The notes beneath the pieces are model-generated. The model was not told the DNA's origin. It saw only the letters and a list, made by a program, of their open reading frames with translations, and did not search any database. Positions 46,739 through 56,693 of a stretch of DNA of 64,000 nt are shown in pieces; positions within the stretch are counted from its first letter, which is position 1; every line of letters begins with the position of its first letter. The stretch spans positions 124,001-188,000 of the forward strand of contig NZ_JABWRP020000008.1 of assembly GCF_014269035.2 (NCBI RefSeq), given 5' to 3'. Both the position numbers and the translations under genes were made by a program. The DNA is from Pseudomonas vlassakiae (GTDB lineage: Bacteria; Pseudomonadota; Gammaproteobacteria; Pseudomonadales; Pseudomonadaceae).

Positions 46739-47647
46739 TCACTGCCCGGGCTGGCTGCAGGCCCATACGGCTTCGCGCAGCCAGCGATGGCCGGGGTCGC
46801 TGTTCTTTCTGGCATGCCAGGCCTGTTGATAGGCGAGGGCGGGGATCGGCAAGGGGGGCGTGAACTGGCGCAGTGACGGGTGCTGGCGCATCGAACCAAC
46901 CGCCCGCCTGGCCACGGTGAGAATCAGGTCGGTGCCGGCGAGCACTTCAACTGCGGCGCTCCAATGGGGCAGCGCCAGTGCGATATGCCGGCGCAGGCCT
47001 TGTTCGGCCAGGGCCCGCTCGATTTCATCGTGGGCATCCGGATGCATGGCCATGAGCACGTGTGGGCGCGTCAGCCAGTCCTCCAGCGCAAGCCCGCCCT
47101 TGGCCGGCAGCACCTGGCGATCGGCGACGCTGATGAAGCGGTCATCGAACAAGGTCTGGGCGATGATGTCGGCAGGCAGTTCCGGGAAGATGCCCAGGGC
47201 CAGGTCGAGTTCGCCATCGAGCAACTGCGCGAGCATGGTTTCGCGGCTGGCCTGGCTGATGGCCAAGTCGACACCGGGAGCGACCTGGCGCAGGTGGCGG
47301 ACCAAAGGCGGCAGAATAATGCGCGAAGAATAGTCCGACAGCGACAAGCGGAAGCGGCGCCGGGACCGGGCCGGATCGAACTGAGGCGCGGCCAGCAGGC
47401 CGTTGAGGCTGCCGAGGGCGTCCTGCAGCGGTTTGGCCAGGGATTGGCCGCGGGCGGTCAGGGCCATCCTGCCGTGTTGACGGATCAGCAAGGGGTCGTC
47501 GAAGTGTGCACGCAGCTGCGCCAGGGCATGGCTGACGGCGGGTTGGCTGCGGTGCAGGCGCAGGGCGGCGCGGGTCACGTGCTTTTCACTGAGCAGGGCG
47601 TGCAGGGTGAGCAGCAGGTTGAGGTCGATCTTGCGCAGTTCATCCAT
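46739..47647 (-). CDS. LysR-family transcriptional regulator
   Basis: A 302-residue LysR protein. The N-terminus LRKIDLNLLLTLHALLSEKHVTRAALRLHRSQPAVSHALAQLR is typical of the NodD/LeuO-like subgroup, as is ARSRRRFRLSLSDYSSRIILPPLV. It converges directly with the DMT transporter gene. The effector and target are unknown. Confidence 0.9.
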   Translation of the reverse strand: MDELRKIDLNLLLTLHALLSEKHVTRAALRLHRSQPAVSHALAQLRAHFDDPLLIRQHGRMALTARGQSLAKPLQDALGSLNGLLAAPQFDPARSRRRFRLSLSDYSSRIILPPLVRHLRQVAPGVDLAISQASRETMLAQLLDGELDLALGIFPELPADIIAQTLFDDRFISVADRQVLPAKGGLALEDWLTRPHVLMAMHPDAHDEIERALAEQGLRRHIALALPHWSAAVEVLAGTDLILTVARRAVGSMRQHPSLRQFTPPLPIPALAYQQAWHARKNSDPGHRWLREAVWACSQPGQ

Positions 47648-47698
47648 GGGGCGAATGCTTCGGTTGGCTTTGGCGGGTGATTATCAGCCTAACAGATG

Positions 47699-47735
47699 TG
47701 CCGGCCCCTTCGCGGGCAAGCCCGCGAATCGGCAG
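47699..47735. repeat. Single REP element
   Basis: A REP-type hairpin with core CGCGGGC/GCCCGCG (47711-47726, AA loop) and outer TGCCG/CGGCA arms. It lies upstream of the LysR gene start and before the probable gene remnant. Confidence 0.7.
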
Positions 47736-47764
47736 TGCAGACAACACAAGGCAGCCAGGGGTTA

Positions 47765-48060
47765 TACTCGCGCGCCCTTGATCGCCCTGGCCCTGCTGCT
47801 GGCCTGGCCGCACCGCTGTTGCAGGACATCACCACAGGGATGGACATCGGCATCGCTCGGCGCGCGCTTGCGGCAGGCCTGGCTGGCCGCCTTGCGCCAA
47901 GCCTGAAGAACCCGCTGCCTTCGCTGATTGCCGCAGTAATCGGCGGCATGTTGCTGGGCTATGGCGGCTCGAACACCTGCATCACCTGGCCCACGAAGAA
48001 CGCTTCATCACCAATTCGGTGAAGACCGCAGTGCGCTGCGAGCCGGTGTATCTCAGCTAA
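47765..48060 (+). pseudogene. Probable remnant of a membrane or glycine-zipper protein
   Basis: The 466-base space 47648-48113 has no intact gene. Pieces with protein-like character lie in three successive frames: LIALALLLAW at the start, then PLLQDITTGMDIGIARRALAAGLAG and LPSLIAAVIGGMLLGYGGSN, then HLAHEERFITNSVKTAVRCEPVYLS ending at TAA 48058-48060. Two frame changes would join them. No start codon with a good ribosome site is seen. The parent family is not recognised; a sequencing error or a non-coding stretch is possible. Confidence 0.35.
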
Positions 48061-48113
48061 ATTCTTAAATAAATCAGATTAGATGTATCAGATAACCTAT
48101 TGATTATTAGCGT

Positions 48114-48443
48114 TTACCGCCTGGCGAGCGTGTGCTGGACACACTGCTCGTAGTAGGTCTGCTTAATCGCAGCGGGCTTGAGTCGTGAACGGCTGTTGTA
48201 GGTCTGTTCGGTAATGCCCATGGCGGTCATGCGCATCCAGGGTTTGGCGAACCGGCGCACCTGCAGCTTTTTGCGCGTGGCGTACAGGGTGACGCCGGAG
48301 AGCTTGGCCTGCTGCGCCTCGGCGGCGATCTGCGAGCCCCATCCACAGGTTTCGCGGTCATTCTGGCTAAGCGCTTTGGCCTGGGCGCCGAAGGCGGCGG
48401 TGGCCAGCAGGCAGCCGGTCATCATGGCTAGAAATACTCGCAT
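48114..48443 (-). CDS. Small exported protein of unknown function
   Basis: A 109-residue protein with signal peptide (VFLAMMTGCLLATAAFGAQA). The mature part is basic, with two cysteines (ETCGWGSQIAAEAQQAKLSG and YYEQCVQHTL) that may form a disulfide. A run of Lys/Arg (ATRKKLQVRRFAK) lies in the middle. I know of no family. A ribosome-binding AGGAC lies before the ATG. Confidence 0.65.
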   Translation of the reverse strand: MRVFLAMMTGCLLATAAFGAQAKALSQNDRETCGWGSQIAAEAQQAKLSGVTLYATRKKLQVRRFAKPWMRMTAMGITEQTYNSRSRLKPAAIKQTYYEQCVQHTLARR

Positions 48444-48517
48444 GTTGCTGTCCTAAGCATCTGAAGATGAAGGGAGTTTGCCTTCGCTTCAGTTGCCTGG
48501 GGGCCAGTATTTTCGAA

Positions 48518-49168
48518 TCAGGTAATGGCGATGCGAATGCGATTTGCCAGCGCCGAGCGCAGGCTGCTCAGCGCCAGGCCGGCGATCCACACAACCGACA
48601 CGCCATAGTTCAGCCGTTGGTACAGCCCGAACAACTGACCGCTCTTGGCGGCCTGGGCCATGAGCACAACGGTAACCACCGCGGCAATCAGGCAGATCAG
48701 CGAAAACCAGCCCAGGGCCTTTGAGCCGGCCAGGCGCTTGCCGAGCCAAGCCCATAGCGCGCTGGCCAGGGTCAACGAGAGAAACATCAGCAGGCCGCAG
48801 AGGTTGTGCAGTTGCTGCGAGCTCGACGGCTCGGCAGGTGCGCAACCCTGGTCGCACGGAAACAGGCCAGTGCCGAGGCTGCCCAGGCCATGCAGCAGGA
48901 CCAGGGCAGCGCTCAGCAGCGCAAGTTTCGAGGCGCGCCAACGGCGGGCAAGGCCCCAGGCAAACAGGGCGAACAGCAGGGCGAGGGGGAAGTTGTTGAC
49001 CAGGGGCGACCAGTGCTGGGTCGGGGAACCTTGGGCGCCGAGCTGGCTCATGGCCTGTTGCAGGTGGTCATAGCCAGGGTAGGCATGGGCGGTGAGCCAG
49101 ACGCCGATCAGTAGCCAGAACGGGATAAGCAGGCCACAGGCGAGCAGGGCACGGTCGAGCGGTTTCAT
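48518..49168 (-). CDS. DUF998 membrane protein
   Basis: A 216-residue polytopic protein with six spans. PGYDHLQQAMSQLGAQGSPTQHW near the first span and FPCDQGCAP later are hallmarks of DUF998. The family is widespread with no assigned role. AAGGAA precedes the ATG. It is likely monocistronic. Confidence 0.82.
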   Translation of the reverse strand: MKPLDRALLACGLLIPFWLLIGVWLTAHAYPGYDHLQQAMSQLGAQGSPTQHWSPLVNNFPLALLFALFAWGLARRWRASKLALLSAALVLLHGLGSLGTGLFPCDQGCAPAEPSSSQQLHNLCGLLMFLSLTLASALWAWLGKRLAGSKALGWFSLICLIAAVVTVVLMAQAAKSGQLFGLYQRLNYGVSVVWIAGLALSSLRSALANRIRIAIT

Positions 49169-49208
49169 GCGCGTGTTCCTTCCATGGAAAGCACCTACTG
49201 TAGCGGTT

Positions 49209-49943
49209 TCAGCCCTGCGTGTCCCGGCGCATCTGGGTCACCAGGGTGAACCGGTTTTGTGGATGCACGGTCTCGGAAACTGCCATCAGGTCGCCGTTTT
49301 TCTCGCGATAATGGCGGATGATCTCCAGCCCCGGCGAACCCGTCTCGGCCTTCAGTTCGAGCGCCATCTCTGCCGTCAGCAACACGGCCCGTACCTGCTG
49401 GTCGACGACTGCGATCGACCGGCCGTAGTGCTGTTCGATCAGCGCTGCGATCAGCTGGTCGGGGTGCTCATGGGCCAGTGCGATGACGTCGGCGTAGTCG
49501 CGCTGGGCGTAGACATCGCTCCAGCACAGCGGCGCGGCATCGTGCTGGCGGTCGACGCGGATGCTCGATAGGCAGAAGTAGTGTTCCCCCGGCACCAGTC
49601 CCAGGCGCTCTGCTTCACTCAGGTTGGCGACGAAGTGGCGCACTTGCCGGATCCTGCGTTGCTGGGTTTGCGTCAGCTGCGCAAGGTCGGCCACTGTCGC
49701 CAGCGTCTGGGAATAGCCACCACGCGGGCTGCTGGCCTCGACCCGGGTGCCAACCCGCTTGCGGCGTGACACCAGCCCTTGGTTGAGCAGCTGGTTGATC
49801 GCCGCCCGCACCGTATGCCGGCTCACCCCATACAGATCGCACAGTTCAAATTCGGTCGGCAGCAGGCTGCCCACTGGGTATCGGCCATTGGCGATGCCTT
49901 TCATCAAGTCTTTCGCCACCAGGGTGTATCGTGTTTCGTTCAT
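49209..49943 (-). CDS. GntR-family regulator, HutC/UTRA type
   Basis: A 244-residue regulator. The N-terminal GntR winged helix (LMKGIANGRYPVGSLLPTEFELCDLYGVSRHTVRAAINQLLNQGLVSRRKRVGT in several blocks) is followed by a UTRA ligand domain (RIRQVRHFVANLSEAERLGLVPG). HutC-type proteins sense sugar phosphates, histidine intermediates or similar. The ATG at 49943 was chosen by domain start; a longer frame to 50054 would run into the divergent promoter. The target is unknown. Confidence 0.88.
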   Translation of the reverse strand: MNETRYTLVAKDLMKGIANGRYPVGSLLPTEFELCDLYGVSRHTVRAAINQLLNQGLVSRRKRVGTRVEASSPRGGYSQTLATVADLAQLTQTQQRRIRQVRHFVANLSEAERLGLVPGEHYFCLSSIRVDRQHDAAPLCWSDVYAQRDYADVIALAHEHPDQLIAALIEQHYGRSIAVVDQQVRAVLLTAEMALELKAETGSPGLEIIRHYREKNGDLMAVSETVHPQNRFTLVTQMRRDTQG

Positions 49944-50040
49944 GCCTTCGGTGAGTCCGGTCAGATGCGCCGTTTGGCAGTGTACCAGTGCTGGCGCCTG
50001 CACCTGACGCAGCGCCTTGATGAAATACCGCGTCGGGTGT

Positions 50041-50057
50041 ATGTGATCGTACAACTG
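50041..50057. promoter_or_regulatory. Candidate operator shared with the galactarate operon
   Basis: The 17 bases at 50041-50057 contain ATCGTACAACT and match 13 of 17 positions of the near-palindrome in front of kdgD (56694-56710). It lies 45 bases before the FCD regulator gene. This suggests autoregulation by that regulator. It also lies in the promoter space of the divergent HutC-type gene. Confidence 0.55.
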
Positions 50058-50101
50058 CTTGCGCTATCATGACGGCTGTCTTTCAAGGTGAAATACAGGG
50101 C

Positions 50102-50851
50102 ATGACAGAGCAGCAGGTACAGGCAAGGACCCGGCGCAAGCCGCGCAGTCTGGCCCAGGAACTGGTCACGGTGCTGACCGAGCGCATTCGCAGCGGCCAG
50201 ATCAAGCGCGGCGACAAGCTGCCGACCGAATCGCAGATCATGGCCGAGGAGGGCGTCAGCCGCACCGTGGTGCGTGAGGCGATCTCCAGGCTGCAAGCGG
50301 CCGGGCAGGTCGAGACGCGCCATGGCATCGGCACTTTCGTGCTGGATGCACCGGCGACCGGAGGCTTCCGTATCGACCCGGCGACCGTGGTCACCTTGCG
50401 CGAGGTGCTGGCGGTGCTGGAGCTGCGCATCGCCCTGGAAATCGAGTCGGCGGGCTTGGCGGCGCAACGGCGCAGCGATGAAGAGCTGGCTGGCATGCGT
50501 GCAGCGCTGGACGAACTCAACGAGGGCGCGGCGCATGCCACCGATGCAGTGTCGGCGGACTTCCAGTTCCACCTGCGCATTGCCCAGGCCAGCGGCAACC
50601 GTTATTTCGCCGATATCATCAACCACCTGGGGACCAGCATCATTCCACGTACCCGGTTGAATTCGGCGCGGTTGGCCCATGATGACCAGGCGCACTACAT
50701 GAGCCGCCTGATGCATGAGCATGAAGCGATTTATGAAGCCATCGCCCGGCGCGACAGCGAAGGGGCGAAGATGGCCATGCGCATGCACCTGAGCAATAGC
50801 CGCGAGCGCTTGCGCCAGGCTCATGAAGAAGCCGAGGCCCAGGGGGCCTGA
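50102..50851 (+). CDS. FadR-subfamily (FCD) GntR regulator, likely of galactarate catabolism
   Basis: A 249-residue protein with a GntR winged helix (IRSGQIKRGDKLPTESQIMAEEGVSRTVVREAISRLQAAGQVETRHGIGTFV in blocks) and an FCD all-helical ligand domain with metal-ligand His residues (DFQFHLRIAQASGNRYF; MHEHEAIYEAIARRD). It converges with the dehydrogenase gene of the galactarate operon across a shared terminator. The matching sites before it and before kdgD support control of that operon. Confidence 0.88.
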   Translation: MTEQQVQARTRRKPRSLAQELVTVLTERIRSGQIKRGDKLPTESQIMAEEGVSRTVVREAISRLQAAGQVETRHGIGTFVLDAPATGGFRIDPATVVTLREVLAVLELRIALEIESAGLAAQRRSDEELAGMRAALDELNEGAAHATDAVSADFQFHLRIAQASGNRYFADIINHLGTSIIPRTRLNSARLAHDDQAHYMSRLMHEHEAIYEAIARRDSEGAKMAMRMHLSNSRERLRQAHEEAEAQGA

Positions 50852-50862
50852 GCCCTTCATAA

Positions 50863-50972
50863 CCTGTACCGGCCTCTTCGCGGGTGAACCCGCTCCCACA
50901 GGGATGGCGCCAAGCCTGAGGGCTGTGCAGTACTTGTGGGAGCGGGTTCACCCGCGAAGAGGCCGGTACAGG
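50863..50972. repeat. Perfect inverted pair of 38-base REP elements
   Basis: 50863-50900 and 50935-50972 are exact reverse complements over 38 bases, with a 34-base spacer. The sequence is the classic P. putida REP (TTCGCGGGTGAACCCGCTCC core). It lies just before the shared terminator at 50982. Confidence 0.88.
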
Positions 50973-50981
50973 CGATAAAGA

Positions 50982-51005
50982 AAAGCCCCGCATGTGCGGG
51001 GCTTT
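50982..51005. terminator. Bidirectional Rho-independent terminator
   Basis: AAAGCCCCGCA (50982-50992) pairs with TGCGGGGCTTT (50995-51005) around two bases. A T-rich run follows on both strands, better on the minus strand (TTTTCTTTA). It ends both the FCD regulator gene and the galactarate operon, whose last gene stops at 51021. Confidence 0.85.
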
Positions 51006-51020
51006 CTAGTTTCAGAGCAC

Positions 51021-52601
51021 TCAGATCGAGCCTTCGCTCCACTGCCCATTCACCAGGCGACGCAGCCCCAGCGGGTTGCCGTCACGCAGCGCCTCCGGCA
51101 ACAGCGCTTGCGGGTAGTTCTGGTAGCACACCGGGCGCAGGAAGCGGTCGATGGCCAGGGTGCCGACCGAGGTGCCACGGGCATCGGAGGTGGCCGGGTA
51201 CGGCCCGCCGTGGACCATCGCGTCGCACACTTCCACGCCGGTCGGGTAGCCATTGACCAGAATGCGGCCGACTTTCTCTTCCAGCAGCGGCACCAGCCAG
51301 GCGTAGGCTTCGAAGTCCTCTGGCTCGCCGATCAGCGTTGCGGTCAGCTGGCCGCGCAGGCCGAGCAGGGCGTCACGCAGTTGCGCGTTGTCCTTGACCT
51401 CGACCGCCACGGTGGTCGGGCCGAACACTTCTTCCTGCAGCAACGGGTCGGCTTCTACCAGCAGGCGGGCATCGGCCTTGAACAGCTGGGCGCGGGCCTG
51501 GCTGCCTTGCTGGGCCTGGCCGGCCAGGTGCTCGATGCCCGCGTGCGCGTGCAGGTGCTCGAGGCCGCCGACGTAGCTGCGCAGGCCGCCAGCATTGAGC
51601 ATGGTCTGCCCGGCCTGCTGGTCCAGGTGCTGGCCAAGGTCGGCGAGCAGCTGGCTGTACTGCGCCGACTGCATGCCGATCACCAGGCCCGGGTTGGTGC
51701 AGAACTGCCCGGCACCCATGCAGACCGAGCCGGCCAGCTCACGGGCGATGGCCTCGCCACGCTTGGCCAGGGCGCCCGGCAGGATGATCACCGGGTTGAT
51801 GCTGGACATCTCGGCGAACACCGGGATCGGTTGCGGGCGCTCGGCGGCCATGCGGCACAAGGCGTCGCCACCCTTGAGCGAACCGGTGAAGCCCACGGCC
51901 TGGATAGCCGGGTGCTTGACCAGCGGCTCGCCAACGCCAGCGCCGAACACCATGTTGAACACACCCTTGGGCATGCCGGTGCGCTCGGCGGCGCGCTGGA
52001 TGGCGCAGCCGACCAGGTCGGCGGTCGCCATGTGGCCGCTGTGCGCCTTGAACACCACTGGGCAACCGGCGGCCAGTGCGGCGGCGGTGTCACCACCGGC
52101 GGTGGAGAAGGCCAGGGGGAAGTTGCTGGCACCGAACACGGCGACCGGGCCGACGCCGATGCGCATCTGGCGCAGGTCCACGCGCGGCAGCGGCTGACGC
52201 TCGGGCAGGGCGAGGTCGATGCGCGCACCGAGGAAATCGCCGCGGCGCAGCACCTGGGCGAATAGGCGCATCTGCCCGCTGGTGCGGCCGCGTTCGCCCT
52301 GGATACGGGCGGCAGGCAAGGCGGTCTCACGGCAGACGATGGCGACGAAGGCGTCATCCAGCTCGTCCAGTTCGGCAGCGATGGCGTCGAGGAACTCGGC
52401 GCGGCGAGCCGGTTGCAGATTGCGGAATTCGACAAATGCGCCGGCGGCAGCCTTGGCGGCCTGGTCCACTTCGGCCTCGGTAGCCTGGGCGAAGCTGTAG
52501 GGCAGGGCCTCGCCGGTGGTGGCGTCCAGGCTCTGCAGGCGTTGCGAGCCAGCGGCGCTGCGCTGGCCGGCGATGAAGTTGTGGCCGAGGATCTCTGGCA
52601 T
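51021..52601 (-). CDS. 2,5-dioxovalerate (alpha-ketoglutarate semialdehyde) dehydrogenase
   Basis: A 526-residue aldehyde dehydrogenase. Cofactor and catalytic motifs are GPVAVFGASNFPLAFS, VGFTGSLKGG, FAEMSSINPV (catalytic Glu) and GAGQFCTNPG (catalytic Cys). The length and motifs fit the NADP-type KGSADH group that oxidises 2,5-dioxopentanoate to 2-oxoglutarate. It is the last gene of the galactarate operon and performs its last step. It starts 23 bases after garD. Confidence 0.9.
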   Translation of the reverse strand: MPEILGHNFIAGQRSAAGSQRLQSLDATTGEALPYSFAQATEAEVDQAAKAAAGAFVEFRNLQPARRAEFLDAIAAELDELDDAFVAIVCRETALPAARIQGERGRTSGQMRLFAQVLRRGDFLGARIDLALPERQPLPRVDLRQMRIGVGPVAVFGASNFPLAFSTAGGDTAAALAAGCPVVFKAHSGHMATADLVGCAIQRAAERTGMPKGVFNMVFGAGVGEPLVKHPAIQAVGFTGSLKGGDALCRMAAERPQPIPVFAEMSSINPVIILPGALAKRGEAIARELAGSVCMGAGQFCTNPGLVIGMQSAQYSQLLADLGQHLDQQAGQTMLNAGGLRSYVGGLEHLHAHAGIEHLAGQAQQGSQARAQLFKADARLLVEADPLLQEEVFGPTTVAVEVKDNAQLRDALLGLRGQLTATLIGEPEDFEAYAWLVPLLEEKVGRILVNGYPTGVEVCDAMVHGGPYPATSDARGTSVGTLAIDRFLRPVCYQNYPQALLPEALRDGNPLGLRRLVNGQWSEGSI

Positions 52602-52624
52602 GTGGGGCTCCTAGGGTTGAATGA

Positions 52625-54178
52625 TCAGGTTATCGGTGCCGGATTGAACAGGGTGATGTCGTTGTGCAGGCGGTGCTGTTCGGCCCAGGTCTGTTTGCGG
52701 CCGCTGGCCACGTCCAGGTAGTAGTGGAACAGCTCCCAGCCCAGCTCCTCGATGGTCGCGCGCCCGCTGGCGATGCGTCCGGCGTCGATGTCGATCAGGT
52801 CCGGCCAGCGCTGGGCCAGCTCGGTGCGGGTGCAGACCTTGACCACCGGCGCCATGGCCAGGCCATACGGCGTGCCACGGCCGGTGGTGAACACGTGCAG
52901 GTTCATGCCGGCGGCCAGTTGCAACGTGCCGCAGACGAAATCGCTGGCCGGGGTGGCGCAGAAGATCAGGCCCTTGCGGTTGACCCGCTCGCCCGGGCCG
53001 AGCACGCCCTGAATGGCGCCACTGCCGGACTTGACGATCGAACCGAGGGACTTCTCGACAATGTTCGACAGGCCGCCTTTCTTGTTGCCCGGCGTGGTGT
53101 TGGCGCTGCGGTCTGCTGCACCTTGCTGCAGGTAGCGGTCGTACCAGTCCATCTCGCGCACCAGGGCAGCGGCGACTTCCTGGTTTTCGGCACGCGAGGT
53201 GAGCATGTAGATGGCATCGCGGACTTCGGTCACTTCCGAGAACAGCACGGTGGCGCCAGCGCGCACCAGCAGGTCGGCGGCATAGCCAAGTGCCGGGTTG
53301 GCGGTGATGCCGGAGAAGGCGTCACTGCCGCCGCACTGCATGCCAAGGATCAGCTCGCTGGCCGGCACGGTTTCGCGGCGGCGCTGGTCGAGCTTCTTCA
53401 GGCGGGTTTCAGCAAGGCCCATGATCTGTTCGATCATTTCGCCGAAGCCGAGGCTGGCATCCTGCAGCCGATACAGCCAAGGCTCGCTGAGGTCGACCGA
53501 CGGGTCGTTGTCGTGCATCACCTGGCCGGCCTGGAGCTTTTCGCAACCCAGGCTGATCACCAGCGCTTCGCCACCGAGGTTGGGGTTGCGCGCCAGGTTG
53601 CGCACGGTGCGGATCGGGATGTAGGCATCGCGGGCATTGATCGCCACGCCGCAGCCGTAGCTGTGGGTCAGGGCGACCACGTCATCGACATTGGGGTATT
53701 GGGGCAAGAGTTCGGCGCGGATGCGTTTGACCGCGTGTTCCAGCACGCCGGTCACGCACTGCACGGTAGTGGTGATGCCGAGGATATTGCGGGTGCCGAC
53801 GGTGCCGTCGGCGTTGCGGTAGCCTTCGAAGGTGAAGCCGTCCAGCGGTGGCAGGGCATCGGGTACGGCATCGCAGCGCGGCAGGCTGTCCAGTTCGGGG
53901 GCGGCTGGCATGGCCAGCTGGCTTTCCTGCACCCAGCTGCCCTGGCGCAGGTCTTTCAGAGCATACCCGATGATTTGCCCGTAGCGACGCACCGGCTCGC
54001 CCTTGGCGATCGGCACGGTAGCAACCTTGTGGCTCTGGGGCACGCCTTCGACCAGGGTCAGGCCATCGGCGAAGCGGGCACCTTCGCCCAGGCCGCCGTC
54101 GTTGACCACCACCACGACGTTGTCGTCGTCGTGCAGGCGGACGTAGCGGGGCGAGTCGGAATGTTCGATCAACTGCAT
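52625..54178 (-). CDS. garD: Galactarate dehydratase
   Basis: A 517-residue enzyme of the UxaA/GarD family. It has an N-terminal SAF domain (residues about 1-100) and a catalytic part with [58 protein letters not shown] and [21 protein letters not shown]. It removes water from galactarate to give 5-dehydro-4-deoxy-D-glucarate, using iron. It lies between the transporter and the semialdehyde dehydrogenase genes; the next enzyme in the route is KdgD. Confidence 0.93.
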   Translation of the reverse strand: MQLIEHSDSPRYVRLHDDDNVVVVVNDGGLGEGARFADGLTLVEGVPQSHKVATVPIAKGEPVRRYGQIIGYALKDLRQGSWVQESQLAMPAAPELDSLPRCDAVPDALPPLDGFTFEGYRNADGTVGTRNILGITTTVQCVTGVLEHAVKRIRAELLPQYPNVDDVVALTHSYGCGVAINARDAYIPIRTVRNLARNPNLGGEALVISLGCEKLQAGQVMHDNDPSVDLSEPWLYRLQDASLGFGEMIEQIMGLAETRLKKLDQRRRETVPASELILGMQCGGSDAFSGITANPALGYAADLLVRAGATVLFSEVTEVRDAIYMLTSRAENQEVAAALVREMDWYDRYLQQGAADRSANTTPGNKKGGLSNIVEKSLGSIVKSGSGAIQGVLGPGERVNRKGLIFCATPASDFVCGTLQLAAGMNLHVFTTGRGTPYGLAMAPVVKVCTRTELAQRWPDLIDIDAGRIASGRATIEELGWELFHYYLDVASGRKQTWAEQHRLHNDITLFNPAPIT

Positions 54179-54256
54179 GTTTGGGCCCTACTTGTCAGGT
54201 TCTCAGGCTTTTGTACATCCGCCCGCGCAGGCTTGCGCCGGCGCAGGCGTGCTCGG

Positions 54257-55621
54257 TTAGTGCCGCGAGCTGGCCAGTTCGCCACGGGCGGCCGGCTCAG
54301 GCTGTGGCTTTGGCGCATCGTCGCGCAACTCGATACGCTTGATCGGGCCGACGATCACCAGGTAGCTGAACACCGCCACCAGGGCGTTGGCACCCACATA
54401 CACCAGGGCCCACTTGAACGAGCCGGTGGCGCTGATGATGTAGCCGATGACGATGGGAGTGGTGATCGAGGCGATGTTGCCGAAGGTGTTGAACAGGCCA
54501 CCGGACAGCCCGGCGATCTGCTTGGGCGAGGTGTCGGCCACCACCGCCCAGCCCAATGCGCCGATGCCTTTGCCGAAGAAGGCCAGGGTCATGAAACCGA
54601 CCACCATCCACTCGGCGTCGACATAGTTGCAGAAGACCATGGTGGTCGACAGCAACAGGCCGCAGACGATCGGCAGCTTGCGCGAGAAGGTCAGCGAGTT
54701 GCCGCGGCGCAGCAGCCAGTCCGAGATCACCCCACCCAATACACCGCCAATGAAGCCGCACACCGCCGGCAACGAGGCGATGAAGCCGGCCTTGAGGATG
54801 GTCATGCCACGTTCCTGCACCAGGTACACCGGGAACCAGGTGAGGAAGAAGTAGGTGATGGCGTTGATGCAGTACTGGCCCAGGTACACGCCCAGCAGCA
54901 TGCGGCTGGTCAGCAGTTGCTTGATATAGCCCCATTTCGGGCCGTCGTTGCCACGCTTCTGGTCCATGTCGACCAGGCCGCCGTTCTGCTCGATGTGCTC
55001 GAACTCGTCCTTGCTGATGCGCGGGTGCTGGCGTGGGTTGTAGACGGTCTTCAGCCACACCATGGAGAACACGATGCCCAGCGCGCCCATGACCACGAAC
55101 ACGTGTTCCCAGCCGAAGCTGAACACGATCCAGCCCATGATCGGGGCGAACAGTGCGGTGGCGAAGTACTGCGCCGAGTTGAAGATTGCCGACGCGGTGC
55201 CGCGTTCCTGGGTCGGGAACCAGGCCGCGACGATACGGGCATTACCCGGGAACGACGGGGCTTCGGCGAAGCCGACGAGGAAGCGCAGGGTGAACAGGGT
55301 CACCACCGCCCAGGCCACCGGCAGGCCGCCGACAAAGCCCTGCAGCAGGGTGAACAGCGACCAGGTGAAGATGCTGAAGGCGTAGACATTCTTCGAGCCG
55401 AAGCGGTCCAGCAGCCAGCCACCGGGTATCTGCCCGGCCACGTAAGCCCAGCCGAAGGCGGAAAAAATATAGCCAAGGGTAACGGCGTCGATGCCGAGGT
55501 CTTTCTGCAGGCTGGAGCCTGCGATAGCGATGGTTGCTCGGTCTGCGTAGTTGATCGTGGTCACCAGGAACAGCATGAACAGGATCAGGTAGCGCACATG
55601 CGTCTTTTTAGTCGCTTGCAT
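54257..55621 (-). CDS. MFS glucarate/galactarate transporter (GudP/GarP type)
   Basis: A 454-residue transporter of the anion:cation symporter family with 12 spans. FLVTTINYADRATIAIAG is the family start, DRFGSKNVYAFSIFTWSLFTLLQGF and SFPGNARIVAAWFPTQERGTASAIFNSAQYFA in blocks are conserved features. E. coli GudP and GarP take up D-glucarate and galactarate. The genes on both sides support this substrate. It has a Pro-rich soluble tail. Confidence 0.9.
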   Translation of the reverse strand: MQATKKTHVRYLILFMLFLVTTINYADRATIAIAGSSLQKDLGIDAVTLGYIFSAFGWAYVAGQIPGGWLLDRFGSKNVYAFSIFTWSLFTLLQGFVGGLPVAWAVVTLFTLRFLVGFAEAPSFPGNARIVAAWFPTQERGTASAIFNSAQYFATALFAPIMGWIVFSFGWEHVFVVMGALGIVFSMVWLKTVYNPRQHPRISKDEFEHIEQNGGLVDMDQKRGNDGPKWGYIKQLLTSRMLLGVYLGQYCINAITYFFLTWFPVYLVQERGMTILKAGFIASLPAVCGFIGGVLGGVISDWLLRRGNSLTFSRKLPIVCGLLLSTTMVFCNYVDAEWMVVGFMTLAFFGKGIGALGWAVVADTSPKQIAGLSGGLFNTFGNIASITTPIVIGYIISATGSFKWALVYVGANALVAVFSYLVIVGPIKRIELRDDAPKPQPEPAARGELASSRH

Positions 55622-55725
55622 GCTGTAAACACTCCCACTAGTTATTTTTGTGCGGGCTCACGCGTTGTAGCCGGAGTGGGGCAGGCCCACTCCGGAGGCG
55701 GCAATGGCAGGCCGCGCGGGGGCGC

Positions 55726-56637
55726 TTATTGCGGACCCATCTTGTCCATCAGTGCTGCGAGCAGCTCGTACTCTTCGGCGCTCAGGTCGGTCAGCGGGGT
55801 GCGCACCGGGCCTGCGTCGTAACCGGCGATCCTGGCGCCGGCCTTGACGATGCTCACGGCGTAGCCGGCCTTGCGGTTACGGATGTCCAGGTACGGCAGG
55901 AAGAAGTCGTCGATCAGCTTGGCCACGGTGGCGTGATCGTCACGGGCGATGGCGTGGTAGAAGTCCATCGCGGTCTTCGGAATGAAGTTGAACACTGCCG
56001 AAGAGTACACCGGCACACCCAATGCCTTGTAGGCCGCTGCATACACCTCGGCAGTCGGCAGGCCACCCAGGTAGCTGAAACGATCACCCAGGCGGCGACG
56101 GATCGACACCATCAGTTCGATATCGCCCAGGCCGTCCTTGTAGCCGATCAGGTTCGGGCAGCGCTCGGCCAGCTGCTCCAGCAGGTTGGCATTCAGGCGG
56201 CAGACATTGCGGTTGTACACCACCACGCCGATGTTGACCGACTTGCACACCGCTTCGACGTGGGCGGCAACGCCGTCCTGGCTGGCTTCGGTGAGGTAGT
56301 GCGGCAGCAGCAGCAGGCCCTTGGCGCCCAGGCGCTCGGCTTCTTGTGCATATTCGATGGCCTGGCGGGTGGAACCACCGACGCCGGCGAGGATTGGCAC
56401 CGACTTGGCGCAGGTGTCGACTGCCGTCTTGATCACCTGGCTGTACTCACTGGCGGCCAGGGAGAAGAACTCACCGGTGCCACCGGCGGCGAACAGGGCG
56501 CTGGCGCCGTAAGGGGCGAGCCATTCCAGGCGCTTGATGTAGCCAGCCTGGTTGAAGTCGCCCTGGGCATTGAAGTCGGTGACCGGGAAAGACAGCAGGC
56601 CGTGGGAGAGGATGGATTTCAGTTCTTGTGGAGTCAT
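55726..56637 (-). CDS. kdgD: 5-dehydro-4-deoxyglucarate dehydratase
   Basis: A 303-residue enzyme of the dihydrodipicolinate synthase/N-acetylneuraminate lyase family. The Schiff-base Lys is K167 ([10 protein letters not shown]) and the partner Tyr is Y141 (VVVYNRN). It converts 5-dehydro-4-deoxyglucarate to 2,5-dioxopentanoate, with loss of CO2 and water. The ATG at 56637 gives the usual 303-residue length; 56649 would add four residues. It is the first gene of the galactarate operon. Confidence 0.92.
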   Translation of the reverse strand: MTPQELKSILSHGLLSFPVTDFNAQGDFNQAGYIKRLEWLAPYGASALFAAGGTGEFFSLAASEYSQVIKTAVDTCAKSVPILAGVGGSTRQAIEYAQEAERLGAKGLLLLPHYLTEASQDGVAAHVEAVCKSVNIGVVVYNRNVCRLNANLLEQLAERCPNLIGYKDGLGDIELMVSIRRRLGDRFSYLGGLPTAEVYAAAYKALGVPVYSSAVFNFIPKTAMDFYHAIARDDHATVAKLIDDFFLPYLDIRNRKAGYAVSIVKAGARIAGYDAGPVRTPLTDLSAEEYELLAALMDKMGPQ

Positions 56638-56693
56638 TGTTGTAGGCATCCTGTGGCGCTTGGGGTGAAAGGGTGTTGTTCTGCGTTGGAGGT

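Noticed and set aside
52664..55822. A 1052-codon open frame on the plus strand
   Set aside because: It lies opposite garD and the galactarate transporter gene and has no domain signature; high-GC antisense artefact.
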